From: Spirogloea muscicola
Taxonomy: Eukaryota; Streptophyta; Zygnematophyceae; Spirogloeales; Spirogloeaceae
Length of the DNA: 45,303 bases
Direction of reading: 5' to 3'
Assembly (NCBI GenBank): GCA_009602725.1
Contig: WELB01000164.1
Span: 194,301 to 239,603, forward strand
Shown here: piece by piece, positions 1 to 9,939 of the stretch
How positions within the stretch are numbered: the stretch's first letter is position 1
Layout of the letters: every line of letters begins with the position of its first letter
The notes under the pieces: model-generated
Told to the model about the DNA's origin: nothing
The model's database searches: none
What the model saw: the letters and a program-made list of their open reading frames with translations, nothing else
Program-made: the position numbers and the translations under genes

Positions 1-356
1 GCGCGGTAGCCGGCGTCGCGCATCAAGCCCGCCAGGGCGTCCCGTAGGAGATTGTGGACGCCCACCACCTCAGGGCCTGTGGGACACCGCAGCATGTGGG
101 TGGCTAGGTCTCCGCCCTCCGCACAGAAGCCACACTCACACTGACTTACTCCAATCAGGCAGGTCGGGGGCAGGCCCAGGAACAGCTGGAGAAGCGTCTG
201 GAATGCTTCAGGGCTGATTTTGAAATCGTTGTGGATTGCGTGTGTGGTGAGCCAATCCGTTGCCCCAAAAGAAGGGGCACTTAGAGGGGCACCCTCTGTG
301 AAAGCGTAATCTGAAGCATGGCAGTGAGGCTTATGACCATGCAAGTAGGTAATGCT
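1..356 (-). mobile_element. LINE fragment, CCHC and REL-endonuclease start, open at left edge
   Basis: Read on the minus strand, one uninterrupted frame runs from about 356 down to base 1 and leaves the window. It contains GATDWLTTHAIHNDF, then ISPEAFQTLLQLFLGLPP, a cysteine-histidine knuckle (CECG ... THMLRC) and LLRDALAGLMRDAGYRA. That order is typical of the C-terminal region of non-LTR retrotransposons carrying a restriction-like endonuclease. Bases 1-213 are a close match to the reverse complement of 9940-10160, so both belong to one family. Here the frame is undamaged, so the copy may be long and young. The reverse transcriptase, if present, would lie further upstream in the element; what is visible ends near 356. 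Family assignment rests on motif order, not on a search. Confidence 0.75.
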
Positions 357-1305
357 TAATAACTTGATTCCTGCCTAACAAATCAAAAAATTTATTTAGT
401 ATCAACTTACTTTAGTATCAACGAACAATTTAAGGAGCCAGCATGACAGTGATTGATGCATTTGTGTGCATCACCATCTTCCTGTTTTAATCTATGCTGA
501 TCTGATCATGCTTCAAAGCTGACGGGAACTCATGCCACCTCCAGATATAGTAAGATTGCTGGAGTCTTATCAAAATGTGGGCCTTCTAAAGAGGCTCTCA
601 CGATGCTGAACACCAAGGACCATCCATGTTCTGGTCAGACTACGTGAGCAAGTCATGGCTACATAAGGAAGAGACGCTTTGGTTCAACAGCACTGGCTTA
701 ACACTGCCAAGCTGCTTAAGACTGCTCAGCTTCAGAAGTAGCCTGCGCGCAGACTAGCCTGCAAGCTTTCAGAGAGGACCTTGACCTGTATGCCAATTAA
801 GTAGGGAAGGCTTCAGTGACAAATGGTCACCACAATTGCTCTTTGGGACAGATCTATCTCAACGAGCACACTGGACCTTAGCGAGAATGTGTCTCGAATA
901 CCGAGGCACAAGGATCGCATGTGGTTCAGGATGTGGCCGGTGGGAGTCTCCCAGCCTACAAAGCAATAAACAATACGAAAGGCAGCTCTGCTCGAGGATG
1001 CGTGAAAGCAATCTGAGTGTGCGTTCTGGGACGCAATTGGGCACTGGGGTGTTGGCCCATGATCAACCAATTGGGGTGCGTGATTCACGAGTTGCTTCCT
1101 GAGAGGCTGCCCTTGATCAGAGCGCTCATGCATGCAGCATGCAGCCAAGGATTTGTGGAAGGCCAGTCTGCGGACACAATGGCAGTTTGGTGGCCGTGGT
1201 TTGTGTAATCACAGCACGGAGCGTTGGTTGCAAAGAGGTGGCAGTCTTTCTGCAATGCACGAAGGATGGGTGGCGACGTGGGAGGCACAGGCTGGTGCTG
1301 CAGAT
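357..1305. other. Intergenic, no gene recognised
   Basis: AT-richer sequence with only short unsupported frames on both strands. It should hold the 3' untranslated region and polyadenylation site of the minus-strand gene that stops at 1306. I see no RNA gene or repeat here. Confidence 0.5.
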
Positions 1306-3494
1306 TCACAGACGCAATGTGAGGTCGAGGCCGCTGGCGTCGGTCTCGGTGTCCCACACGGAGGCAGTGGCTAGAGCCATCTTCCTTCGCTTGCAATCCA
1401 CTTCCACAGTCTTGGCGCCCTTGACCACCATCGCTGACGTCTTGCCTTTGGCCTCGACGCCGCTGCTCAGCGTGGCACTCGAGATGCAATAGGACCCGAA
1501 GCTGGACTGGCGCTCGAGCATCGGGCCGGTGACTCCGCCACCGCCAGCGGACTTGGTGGCGGCCAGTGTGAGTTGGAGGGAGGTCCAGAGCGGCGACTGC
1601 GATGGCGGCGCCGCTGTTGGCCGCAGCACCGCCGCGGGCACCTCCTGGTGACGCTGCCGCTTGGAGTACAGTGCATAGGTCGGGACGCGCAGCGAGGTGG
1701 CGTTGCTATCGGCCTTCAGGATCATGCCATGGCCGCCGTCGCTGGAGCGGCGCCGCTTGCTGGAGGCAACTGCTGCCGGCTCCGGCGCAGCCGCGGCCAT
1801 CGGTTGGCAGACAGTCAAGCCGGCGGAGTTGCTGGCATCGTAAAGCCAGCGCAGGTCCGCCTCTGCGGTGGGCGGCGACGGCTGGCGGCTGCCGCCGCTG
1901 GAGAACTCCGAGCACCCCGCAAGCAGCGAGGATTCCGTCGTACACCCCGACGACTTGCCGCCGCTCGACTGCCGGCTGCCGCCGCCCACGTTCACTGCGA
2001 AAGGCGGCGCCGCCACCGCCGTCTTCTCGTCGCAGTTGGCGCTGCTCGCCGCTGCCAGCGGCGGCGCATAGCGGCCCAGGAGGCTGGCGAGGGAGTGCAG
2101 GTGCAGGTCGCCGACAGCGGCGGTCACCACTGCCGAGGGCGGCGGTGGCGTCGGCAGGCCATTGTGGCAGTGGCCGCCCCCATGCCCGGCGGGCGCAGTG
2201 GCCACGGGCGGGCTGCCATCGGAAGCACTAAGCGAGCGCCGTTGCTTCGCCGTCGCGGCTTCCAGGCTCCTCATCACAGCCCAGCTCGCCTGCACGACGA
2301 CAGCGAGTGCCAACTGCAAGCGTCAGCGCCATGGCATGGCCGCTCATCCACTCGCCGAGTCACTTACAGCGGTCATAATCATAAGCAGTAGGATTACTAC
2401 TCCTAGACACCATACTACTTCTCTGCTGAGAGCGGCAGCAGGCCCAGCGTGGCGGCATCGCTACCTGCTGCGTCGACGTGGCCATGGCCGGGGCTTCGCA
2501 ATGGCCATGGGGGCCTGCGAGCTTCCGGTTGGCGCGCTCCTGCCGAGCGGCGGCGAGGGCCTGCAGGCGCGCAAATACCATCAGTCACCACAACGCCGAG
2601 CAATATGACTGCAAACCGGCGGCAGGGACAGCAGCGGCTAAGCTCAAGCACCGGTGCAGGCTAGCAAAGAACTTGCGCTTATTGAAAGTAATGGAGAAAT
2701 TGGAGCCTTAACATTGGAACTCCAGACTACAACGGCAAGCACATCTGATAACGTATAATTACTCCAAATTGACCGGCTCAGTAATCAAGGGTCAGGACAT
2801 CAAGGTGAGGGGCTCACCCTGGTCAGGCAGCTGGCCAGCTCCAGTTGGTCCACGCGGCTCGCCGCCTTCGGCGGCGGCGCGAGGCCGGCGCTGGGGGCCC
2901 CCGACGTGGCTGCCTGCTGGTGCAGCAGGTCCTGGACCATCCGTGCGTGCGCTGCAGCGGCAGAGAGAGAGAGGCAGAAGTGAGCGTCAGGACGAGGCTG
3001 GTGTAAGCGCAGAAGTCTGTCTGTGAAGAAGACGCGGCTGCCTGCTGATAACACAAGAGCGGCTGTAGAGGCCAGCCAGGTGCATACAGAGTGTGTTCAT
3101 GACACGGGTGTTTCTCTCCACCCCACCCTCCCTCCCTCTGCTCCCTCTCCTCCCCCTTCTCTCTCTGCCTCCCACCATTTCTCGCCACCCCTCTTCCCCC
3201 TCTACTTTCTAAATACGTCCCACAACCCCCTTGTGGTAACCCAATTACCACCTCCTATCTGGCCGCCGCCGCAGGCCATGCAGGGGGGGAGCGCTCACCG
3301 GCGGCCTGGAGGCGGACGGAGGCGAGCCACAGGCGGCGCTGGCGGTCGGCCTCGGCGACGGCGGGCGCCGCCTGGGCGACGAGCAGGGCGGCGTCCATGG
3401 CGGCTTCGGCGCGCGGGGGGCGACGGGGGCCGGGAGGGGAGGCGGCCCAATGGGGCTGAGGAGGACGGGGGGAAATGGGCAATGCGGGGGCCAT
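1306..3494 (-). CDS. Unassigned nuclear-type protein with C-terminal EAR-like motif
   Basis: A four-exon model reads through with good splice sites: 3494-3299, 2951-2818, 2560-2465, 2313-1306, with junction phases 1, 0, 0. The intron 1 acceptor follows a strong pyrimidine tract. It gives about 477 aa, or 445 aa if translation starts at the in-frame ATG at 3398. I do not recognise the family. Visible features are an Ala/Leu-rich amino end (MDAALLVAQAAPAVAEADRQ), a likely helical stretch (RVDQLELASCLTRALAAARQ), a Ser/Gly/Pro-rich middle, basic clusters SSKRRRSS (about 328) and DCKRRKMA (about 450) that look like nuclear signals, and the last seven residues LDLTLRL. LxLxL motifs at a C-terminus recruit TOPLESS-type corepressors in plants, so a repressor or adaptor role is an inference. 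An alternative exon 4 acceptor at 2289 also keeps the frame. No DNA-binding domain is seen. Confidence 0.7.
2727..2806 (-). mobile_element. LINE 3' tail inside intron 2 of the EAR-motif gene
   Basis: The sequence matches the antisense of the LINE 3' end found at 7250-7310, 11130-11200 and 30650-30715: a GGCAAGCACATCTGA block, then the stop-codon block at 2771-2793. It is more diverged than the other copies; the stem is reduced to GACC/GGTC. It ends about 12 bases from the splice donor at 2817 and lies in the same orientation as the host gene. Confidence 0.6.
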
Positions 3495-3511
3495 GCTAAC
3501 GAGCTGAAGCT

Positions 3512-3520
3512 CTATATACG
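3512..3520 (-). promoter_or_regulatory. TATA box of the EAR-motif gene
   Basis: TATATA at 3513-3518 reads toward the gene. It lies only about 20 bases upstream of the ATG at 3494. A start site 25-30 bases downstream of a TATA box would fall on or past that ATG, so the ATG at 3396-3398 is the more likely initiator if this box is used. Confidence 0.5.
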
Positions 3521-3524
3521 GCTC

Positions 3525-3602
3525 GGCGGGGAGGAGGGAGGGAGGAGGGGGGGATGAGGGAGGGAGGAGGGAGGGGCGGGGTGGCCGAGAGAGTGAAACG
3601 GG
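3525..3602 (+). promoter_or_regulatory. G-run tract upstream of the EAR-motif gene
   Basis: The plus strand carries many runs of three to seven G within 80 bases (GGAGGGAGGGAGG and similar), enough for a G-quadruplex on the template strand just upstream of the TATA box. Whether it forms is not known. Confidence 0.4.
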
Positions 3603-3765
3603 GGGAGCGAAAAGGGAGGGGCCCACTACAATGACGGAGCGCGCCGGGGGGAGGGCGTCCCCCCCCCCTGGCCAACCCCTGCACGTCACCCCGGACTCAG
3701 CGGCGATTTTGTCGGGACGTCCCTGGGGCCGCTAACGACAAATTTATGTTGTACCCAGGGTGGAG

Positions 3766-3811
3766 CACGTGGGCTCCCTGTTGGCCGCGGCCGCGCGCTG
3801 GCGCGCACGTG
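3766..3811. promoter_or_regulatory. Paired G-boxes (CACGTG)
   Basis: CACGTG occurs at 3766-3771 and 3806-3811, each as CACGTGGG, 40 bases apart and about 270-320 bases upstream of the EAR-motif gene. G-boxes bind bZIP and bHLH factors in plants. The pairing and the extended match are visible; function is inferred. Confidence 0.4.
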
Positions 3812-4080
3812 GGAGACGGCGCCGGCGGGGCCCACCTGGCCGCACGCGCGAAAAGTGTTCCCAGCCCCTGGATACTTATCCGCGGGCCTGAGCCCGGAAA
3901 AGGCAGGGGGAGTGGAGGGAGGGGGGCCTTAAAAGCAAGGGTGCAGTCACAGCACTCTTGTAGTTCTGGGGAGGGAGGGAAGGAGGGTGGAGGGGAGAGG
4001 GGGAGGGGCCCCGGCCGGTGCTACTGTTGTGCTGCCTGGGGCCCTTTTCCGGCGAGCCCGCGAGCGCTTTTTGTATCTTC

Positions 4081-5045
4081 CACCGACAAGGGGCTGCTCT
4101 TTCCGCCTGCTCCGTACCCCTTCTCCCTCCATCCACCCTGCGCCCCAAATATCTGCCTCCTCCTCTGTGAGTGGGTCAGTGGGCAGAAGACCAGTGGGGT
4201 AGTGTGAGATTAGCGACCAGATATCTGCTCCCTGTACGTTACACTTTCCAGGCGGCTGCTAAGTAGAGGTTACGAAGTGAACATCCTACATGGTACTTGC
4301 TGATTCATGTACTTCAGCGCTTTTCTAAGCCCTTTCGGACTGTGTTCATTCCTGTGGGCTGGAAAAGCGGGGGGGGGGGAGGCGGGAAATAGAGAAAGAG
4401 AAGCAGGTCTTTCGAGGAAGATGTGCTTGCCTTTGGACTTGAAAAGAAGGCTCGCCCATAGAGACTTGGCCAGGCCTTCGTTTGTTTCAAATACACGACA
4501 TTTTCTTTCAAGGAAGATGCAGCTCACACTGATGGGCGGAGGCGAAGTACCGCGCGCGATATTTTGTCCCGCTGACAAGAGCCTGCTCTTTCCGCCTGCT
4601 CCGTCTCCCCTTCCCATTCCCCGCTTCTCAAATATCTGCCTCCCCTCGCTGTGAGTGGGTGGGGGGGAAAATAGGTGGGGAGTGTGAGATTGAGCGACCA
4701 AAATATCTGCTTCCTCTATGTGATACTTCCGGGCTGCATGCCCACAAGGCAACTTTGGGGATAGTTTTCCGTCAGCTATTCTGTCGGATCTGAGGCTCCT
4801 CACTTGTAACTACTGAGTGATCCATCCTCCCCCTGTTCTGACATAACATCTTCCGACCCCTTTGTAGCTGCTACACGCTTGTAGGTCCTTCCGAACCTTT
4901 GTCAAGTCTTTTGGGCTGGTTTTTCGCAGCCCTTGCCCCCATTCGAAGTGCCACTTCTTCTACTTTGACTTGGCGCTGCTGGGAGTATGAGATCGAGCGA
5001 CCAAATATCTGCTTCCTCTATGTGACACTTTCCAGGCTGCAAGGC
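4081..5045 (+). repeat. Three-copy dispersed repeat, AAATATCTGC unit
   Basis: A block with the core GCGACCAAATATCTGCTTCC followed by a TATGTGAYACTTTCC-like stretch occurs at about 4205-4258, 4685-4740 and 4987-5042. For the first two copies the preceding 115-120 bases also match (the CTGCTCTTTCCGCCTGCTCC region at about 4093 and 4580), so the unit is at least 170 bp with a spacing near 480 bp. It is non-coding and of unknown class. Confidence 0.65.
4419..4499 (+). mobile_element. LINE 3' untranslated fragment
   Basis: Sense-orientation match to the distal 3' tail of the main LINE family: GTGCTTGCCTTTGGACTTG, then GGCCTTCGTTTGTTTCAAAT and ACACGA. It lacks the coding end and the stop-codon stem, so it is an internal piece of the tail. 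Confidence 0.55.
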
Positions 5046-5515
5046 CGCAAGGCTACTCTGACTTGGGCTTCTGACCAGGGGGGTTATTGAGCACCTAATA
5101 AGAAGCGAGTTGCGCTTGTAGCTTCCCATAATAGTACTAGAAAAGGACAGCAGCTCCTCCAAGGAAGAAGATGCAGCTCTTTCAAAATGGGCGAGGGCGA
5201 AATTCCGAAGGGCTGAAGCCCACACAAAGACTTCAACAGGTCCAATGCGAGCGAGAGAGAGAGAGAGTCAGGCAGTTCTTAAACGCCCATCCTTGATGTT
5301 TGCTTGCTTTCCAGCGAGCTCTCCGCTCTCCGCCTCTTCTGGGCCTGGTCATGCTTTCATGGGCTGGCCTTTTGCAGCCCTTGCCCGATTTGAAAGAGCT
5401 ACTTAGTCGTTTGGGCTGGCCTCACAGCCACTGCCCGCGTTAGACAGCTTCTTTTATTGACCCATTTGGACCTTGTCATTCAATTCAGGCTGGCTTTTCA
5501 CGACCCTTGCCCCGT
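4905..5515 (+). repeat. Cluster of foldback-family arms
   Basis: Four plus-oriented arms of the family described at 7651-7805 lie at about 4911-4945, 5361-5390, 5413-5430 and 5487-5515. Each has GGCTGGYNTTT followed by CAGCC or a variant, and most are preceded by a CCTTGTC-like stretch and followed by CTTGCCCC. A GA microsatellite lies at 5251-5265. Confidence 0.55.
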
Positions 5516-5589
5516 TCGGATGAGCATGCCATTTTTGATCCCCGTGTCCCTCTTTCTCTCTTTCCCCCTCTCTTCCCCCCCCCCCTTCC

Positions 5590-5885
5590 TAGGCAGTGGG
5601 AGGTGCAGAGCAGAGAAAGCTCCTACAATACTCTGACTACCCCCGCAGTAATCACCTCCTACCAGTCGCAATTAACACTTTTGGCTGCTTGGGTCCTCGC
5701 TTCCATACCCTACTGGGGAACATAGCGAGTCTGGGATATGCACGACGCGAGAATATGCTTCCAGCCCAGATGGGCATGCCGGCAGCCCATCTGTCATTAT
5801 TGCGACGTCGAGTGTCAGCTTGTCTGCAGCGAGCTCAGGCTCATGCGTTGCATCGGGAAGCTGGTCGAGCCTAAGCTGGTGGCAC
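5590..5885 (+). mobile_element. LINE C-terminal fragment (post-endonuclease region)
   Basis: One open frame encodes EQRKLLQYSDYPRSNHLLP, INTFGCLGPRFHTLLGNIAS and RRRVSACLQRAQAHALH, aligning with the same region of the copy at 10336-10620. It starts abruptly after a C-run and loses similarity near 5885, before the normal stop. It is therefore truncated at both ends. Confidence 0.7.
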
Positions 5886-7080
5886 AAGATCCGTTAGGAG
5901 GGAAGGCCCTAGGGATCCTCAGGGAAGCCGCCCTCCAGAAAATATCGGCCGAGCGGGGGAGCACTTCCCGACCAGCCAGAAAGCGCCGGAGGGCCCCTCC
6001 CCAATTGGGCCTCCCCGACCGCAACCCCCGTGTACACGCACGCCTCGGCTCAGCGGGATTGCGGCGCGTCGCTGTCCCAAAGAAGATCTTGATTCGTGTG
6101 CCAGTCTGAGTGTCAACCTCTCAGATTTTACGCAGCATGCTACATTGATGTCACTTTGCACACACAGAGGTGCAACTCCTCACTCCAAGTGGTCTCCCGA
6201 GGGTGATCCGGACTGGGCACGGCCTGCCTGCCAGTGCAGTAGGCATTGAAGAGGACTGGCACTTCATCCGCACTGGCATCGATTTGAGTCATGAGCTCCA
6301 GCGAGGATGAAAGGGATGGAGAAGTTGGGGTGTGGACGGGCCCAAAGGTGGTCGAGATTGACCAATGAATGTGGTCCGCCCAGAAGTGGTCAAGAATATC
6401 GTGCGGCACGCCGACAACTTCTGCCATCCCTTCTCAGAAGAAACAAGAGTCGTCGTACTATGGCACAGAGATCAAAGGTGATGAACAAGCTCGTCATGGA
6501 AGTGGATTAAGCGTTTTATGCAACGGCCTGCCAAAAGGACATGACATAGGAGGCCGCAAGAAGAGAGGTCCGGCTAGAGGAAGCATCGCACGTATCACAC
6601 ACCAGGACACCATTGGGCCCGCCAAGGCAACGGGCGCAGGAGCTCGCCCCGGCAGGCTGGTCGAGGTAGCCGTCGCAGGCAGCGGGACCCACGGGCCACG
6701 GTAGCAGTGCTGAGACTGGCGTGCCGTACAGCCGGCCACAGGCCTCTGGCCGTGTGCAATGGGCGGCGACCAGATCTCGTCCCGCTCGAGGCCCCGCGGC
6801 TGCGGCACAGTGCTACAGCGCGGCATGGAGGGGCCCGCCCGCCGGCGGCTGCAACGTGGGCGCCCACCTCCCCGAGCAACTCGCCTCGCCCTGCCGCCTC
6901 CTCCCTCTTAGAAAAAGGTGCGCGTTGATGAAGAGGCAATCCAAGCCTTACCAAGCCCTGGTAACGGGGCAATAATCTGTCGTACTTAATCGGCCCTCAC
7001 TCAAGAGCCGATTAAGGGGCCCATTAAGGGGATCTTGAGTACTCCCTCTTGAGGCTGCAGCGGACACGTAGCTGCGGGCC
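5886..7080. other. No gene recognised
   Basis: Only short frames occur on both strands, with no conserved motif, no splice-consistent series and no strong repeat. Bases 6560-6900 are GC-rich. The segment may hold decayed repeat sequence. Confidence 0.4.
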
Positions 7081-7082
7081 AT

Positions 7083-7320
7083 GACGAAGAGAAGGCGCGC
7101 GGGGCGCATGAATTGAAAGGGAGGCCAATTCAAAGGAGAAGAAAGAACGATCCAGAAGAGGGCGAAGAAATTGCGCGCCCATAGAGAAGAGCAATTTTCG
7201 TGTATTTGAAACAAACGAAGGCCAAATGGCCGAGTACAAAGGCAAGCACATCTAAAGACCTACATAATCTACAGCAAATTGACCCGCTCAGTAACCACGG
7301 GTCAAAACATAAAGGTCAAA
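7083..7320 (-). mobile_element. LINE 3' end, antisense; second-family tail piece at its left
   Basis: Bases 7196-7310 are the antisense of the main-family 3' end: GTATTTGAAACAAACGAAGG, AGTACAAAGGCAAGCACATC and the stop-codon stem-loop at 7281-7303 (GACCCG/CGGGTC). Bases 7085-7130 carry the tail piece of a second family (GCGCATGAATTGAAAGGGAG), shared with 12060-12105 and 30962-31010. Confidence 0.65.
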
Positions 7321-7432
7321 AGAGGGGCTGGCAGAGGCCAGCCCTAAAAGAATGGACAAAATCCACAGAGCCAAAAGAATGCCGAAAAGAAACGTTACAC
7401 AGCTAGACACAAGACGACGCAACGGGCGACTC

Positions 7433-7640
7433 AGTAACCCCTGCTAAGCAGCCGCAGGTCGGAGAAACTGGACTCCTGGTAGCGGGTCCCCAAGCCAGAG
7501 CCAGAGGCGGCAGGGCGGTGGCGGGGAGCCATGGCCCACCAGCCCGTCACATGGGGCCTCACTGCGCACTGTAGCGGTTCTTGTAGCGGGCCAGTATCAC
7601 GGCGACCTGGAAGCGTGTGCTCTACCAACTTAAGCACTCC
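7433..7640 (-). mobile_element. LINE C-terminal end, SDLRLLSRGY type
   Basis: The minus strand encodes a frame ending in YQESSFSDLRLLSRGY and a stop at about 7436. The last residues match the terminal peptide of the other LINE copies while the upstream sequence differs, so this is a separate family. Confidence 0.5.
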
Positions 7641-7650
7641 GGCTCCTTCA

Positions 7651-7805
7651 GACCTTGTCCATTCCTTTGGGCTGGCCTTTCACAGCCACCAGTCAATCTG
7701 GCCGCGCTTTCCTCTACCAACCGCGGCCCTGTGCTGCGGGAGAGATATCTCTTCCATTGTAAGGCAACGGCTGTGAGAGGCCAGCCCGAAGGAATGAACA
7801 AGGTC
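7651..7805. mobile_element. Foldback (MITE-like) element with 37-bp inverted arms
   Basis: The left arm 7651-7687 begins GACCTTGTCCATTCC and ends CACAGCC. The right arm 7769-7805 is its inverted complement at 34 of 37 positions. The arms enclose about 81 bp. Weaker similarity extends outward into the flanking GGCTCC/GGGCC sequence. No coding capacity. Single or paired arms recur across the window, which fits a non-autonomous foldback element. No clear target-site duplication was found. Confidence 0.65.
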
Positions 7806-7903
7806 TAAGAGGGCCAAAGGCGCAACTAGCCCGACATACTCGCCGTGAATTCTTGCGAATGGAAGCTCAATAAGCTCTAGCCAGCAAGTGCAGATCGCAT
7901 TAA

Positions 7904-8170
7904 CTAGAGAGCGGAAAAGCGTCGCCCTATTGAAACCGGGAGGCAGCAGCCAAGGCGCGGCACTTGCAGAGCCTGCCAATGTGGGTGAGACCGTCCTCGA
8001 CTCTCGTTAACATTCGCGAAGGCCTTGTGAGCCAGTGAGTGCAGTGCTAGCCGTGCATCAATGTGCGCTCCTGCCATCTCAAGCTGACGAGCCATGCCAA
8101 CTGCGTGTCTGAGAACGCTGGCTCCTTTGAGGTGGTAACGGATGACTTCTTTCATAAAAGAGGGATGACT
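7904..8170 (-). mobile_element. Possible LINE C-terminal remnant
   Basis: A minus-strand frame contains FMKEVIRYHLKGASVLRHAV and ALHSLAHKAFANVNESRGRS. The layout resembles the post-endonuclease tail of the other copies, and the neighbours on both sides are repeats. There is no decisive motif. Confidence 0.3.
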
Positions 8171-8210
8171 GTGAAAGGCCAGCCCAAAAGGAACTGACAG
8201 GGAAGGGCCG
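8169..8210 (-). repeat. Foldback-family arm
   Basis: Antisense arm, CTGTGAAAGGCCAGCCCAAA, with the expected downstream GAAGGGCCGGAAGG context. No partner arm was found nearby. Confidence 0.5.
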
Positions 8211-8404
8211 GAAGGCGAAAAGCAGGCAGCTACATGAGTGGTTACTAAAGAATCAAGGGTTGCGCACACTCAATCCGACTATGACGTCCAAGTGTTAAAT
8301 GTGGTAATGTGGTAAATCAGCGGCTCCAGTTGGGTGACAATCTAACTTGGCCTATTGGGGTGTGGGATCCTCCCTGTAAAAGGAGATGGTGTGTTTCAGT
8401 GATG

Positions 8405-8515
8405 GAGGGCCTGAAAGGCCAAGTACATAGGCAAGCACGTGCAACGATGTACACGATTAGCTGCTAAATTGACCCGCTCAGTAACCCACGAGTCAGCACG
8501 TAGAGGTCGCTGACT
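8405..8515 (-). mobile_element. LINE 3' end, antisense
   Basis: Contains GGCCAAGTACATAGGCAAGC and the stop-codon block at 8471-8494. One extra base in that block shifts the terminal SDLYVLTRG frame past its normal stop. Confidence 0.6.
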
Positions 8516-8571
8516 GATGCTCCGTAGAAGGGAGGCCATGGCACATCGGGTCTGCTTTCCTGGGGCGGATC

Positions 8572-8880
8572 GCGCTGCTCTGTGCGCTCTAGCTGTAGCT
8601 GTCAGCCACCAAGGGTGCGGCTCCGTGTGCGGCCAGGCGGAGCCTGTGCTGTCTGCGTGACCAATCGCGCTGCTCTGTGCCCTCTAGCTATGGCTGCCAC
8701 CCACCAAGGGTGCGGCTCTGTGTGCGGTCAGGCGGAGCCTGTGCCGTCTGTGTCCCATAGATGGCTCACATACCGTCTATGTGACAGTGTTGCTGATCTC
8801 TGGTTGAGGTCCGAATCTGTGGAGAGCGGAGCCTCAGCTGTCTGTGTGATAGTGGGACTGATCTCTGTGTGAGGTCGAAT
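8572..8880 (+). repeat. 95-bp tandem duplication plus a shorter degenerate pair
   Basis: Unit 8572-8666 is repeated at 8667-8761 with few differences; both start GCGCTGCTCTGTG. A second, shorter pair around CTGATCTCTG..TGAGGT follows at about 8783-8818 and 8850-8880. No coding support. Confidence 0.65.
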
Positions 8881-9939
8881 TTAGCGTACCGTCATGAGGG
8901 GATCTGCATCTGAAGCGCCGAGACGATGGCGTTTTGCTGGTCCTTCGGAGAAAGCGAAACGTCCAGTGGAGGACTCTTGAGTGGAGGAAACGAGAAGCAC
9001 AGGCTGCTAATGTGAACGACTGGAGCAACATCAGGAGCAGCCAAAGCAGGAAGATTGTCACCAAGCTGGTCCCATGGCTACAAGGACCACATCATTTGTC
9101 TGCGCACTCCCTTTGAAGAAGATGTCCTCAGCAAGCAGCTAACTGTTCGTTGATGTGATGAGATGCTTAGAAGTGGAGGAGATGCACTTTATGGTTGGTG
9201 ACAAACCGGTGACTATGTACCACATTTTTCAGTGATCCTATTTACTACTCTGTCAAGATCTGAATCTGAACCTGATGAGATTTGTGACACTGACTTTCCA
9301 CGAGTTTGAGCACGAAGCCTTGCACTGCAGAAATTCGTACAAAACAGCGCAGTCAAAGAGAGCCCAGTGAAGGATTGCAATGATGTAGCGCCAAGACTAC
9401 TATTCAGCCATAGCAGTGCTAGGCCTCACAGAAACCAATGCCGACATTCAATTGAAGTGATGTTAATGCCAGGAGCTAACAGACAAGGACTTCTGCAAAG
9501 GGAGAATGTATCCATCCTATCTCTGTACACACAGTCAGGGTCAGCGTCCTCTTTGGGATTCTGACATAGTGTGTTCCAGGGACAACCCTCCTACAAAGTG
9601 AATGGCCAGCGCACACAGCGAACACACGCGCACACAGCGCAGCGGTAGTCTAACCCTGAGGCATCGCCAGAAGGCCGTGACTCTACTGAGGGTCAGCGGC
9701 TTAGTTGCTGTCCCCGCTTGGGGCGCAGGCCGCAGCTCTTACAGAGAGCCGGCGATGGCTTGCAGCGACGAGCTGCGGCGACGGGCTGGGCAGCAGGCAA
9801 CAGCAGGGCTGCGGCAGCGGGCTGCAGCAGCAGGCAGCAGCAGGGCTGTGCCTCTCTCGGGGCGTCACTGGTCCGACTACTGAGTCTGGCCTCGCCCACT
9901 ACTTGTAGCGTTTCACTTGCCACCTCCTCCCTCCTTCAG
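8881..9939. other. No gene recognised; CAG/GCA-rich patch
   Basis: No conserved frame. Bases 9760-9850 are a degenerate CAG/GCAG-rich patch. The LINE copy to the right begins abruptly at about 9940. Confidence 0.4.

Noticed and set aside
1573-2391. Long plus-strand frames rich in Arg and Ala
   Set aside because: They are antisense shadows of the large exon of the minus-strand EAR-motif gene; high GC creates stop-free frames. The minus frame has splice-consistent neighbours and basic clusters.
6140-6427. 95-codon minus frame (AEVVGVPHDILDHFWADHIH)
   Set aside because: No family recognised, no splice-consistent neighbours and a repeat-rich setting; not supported as a gene.
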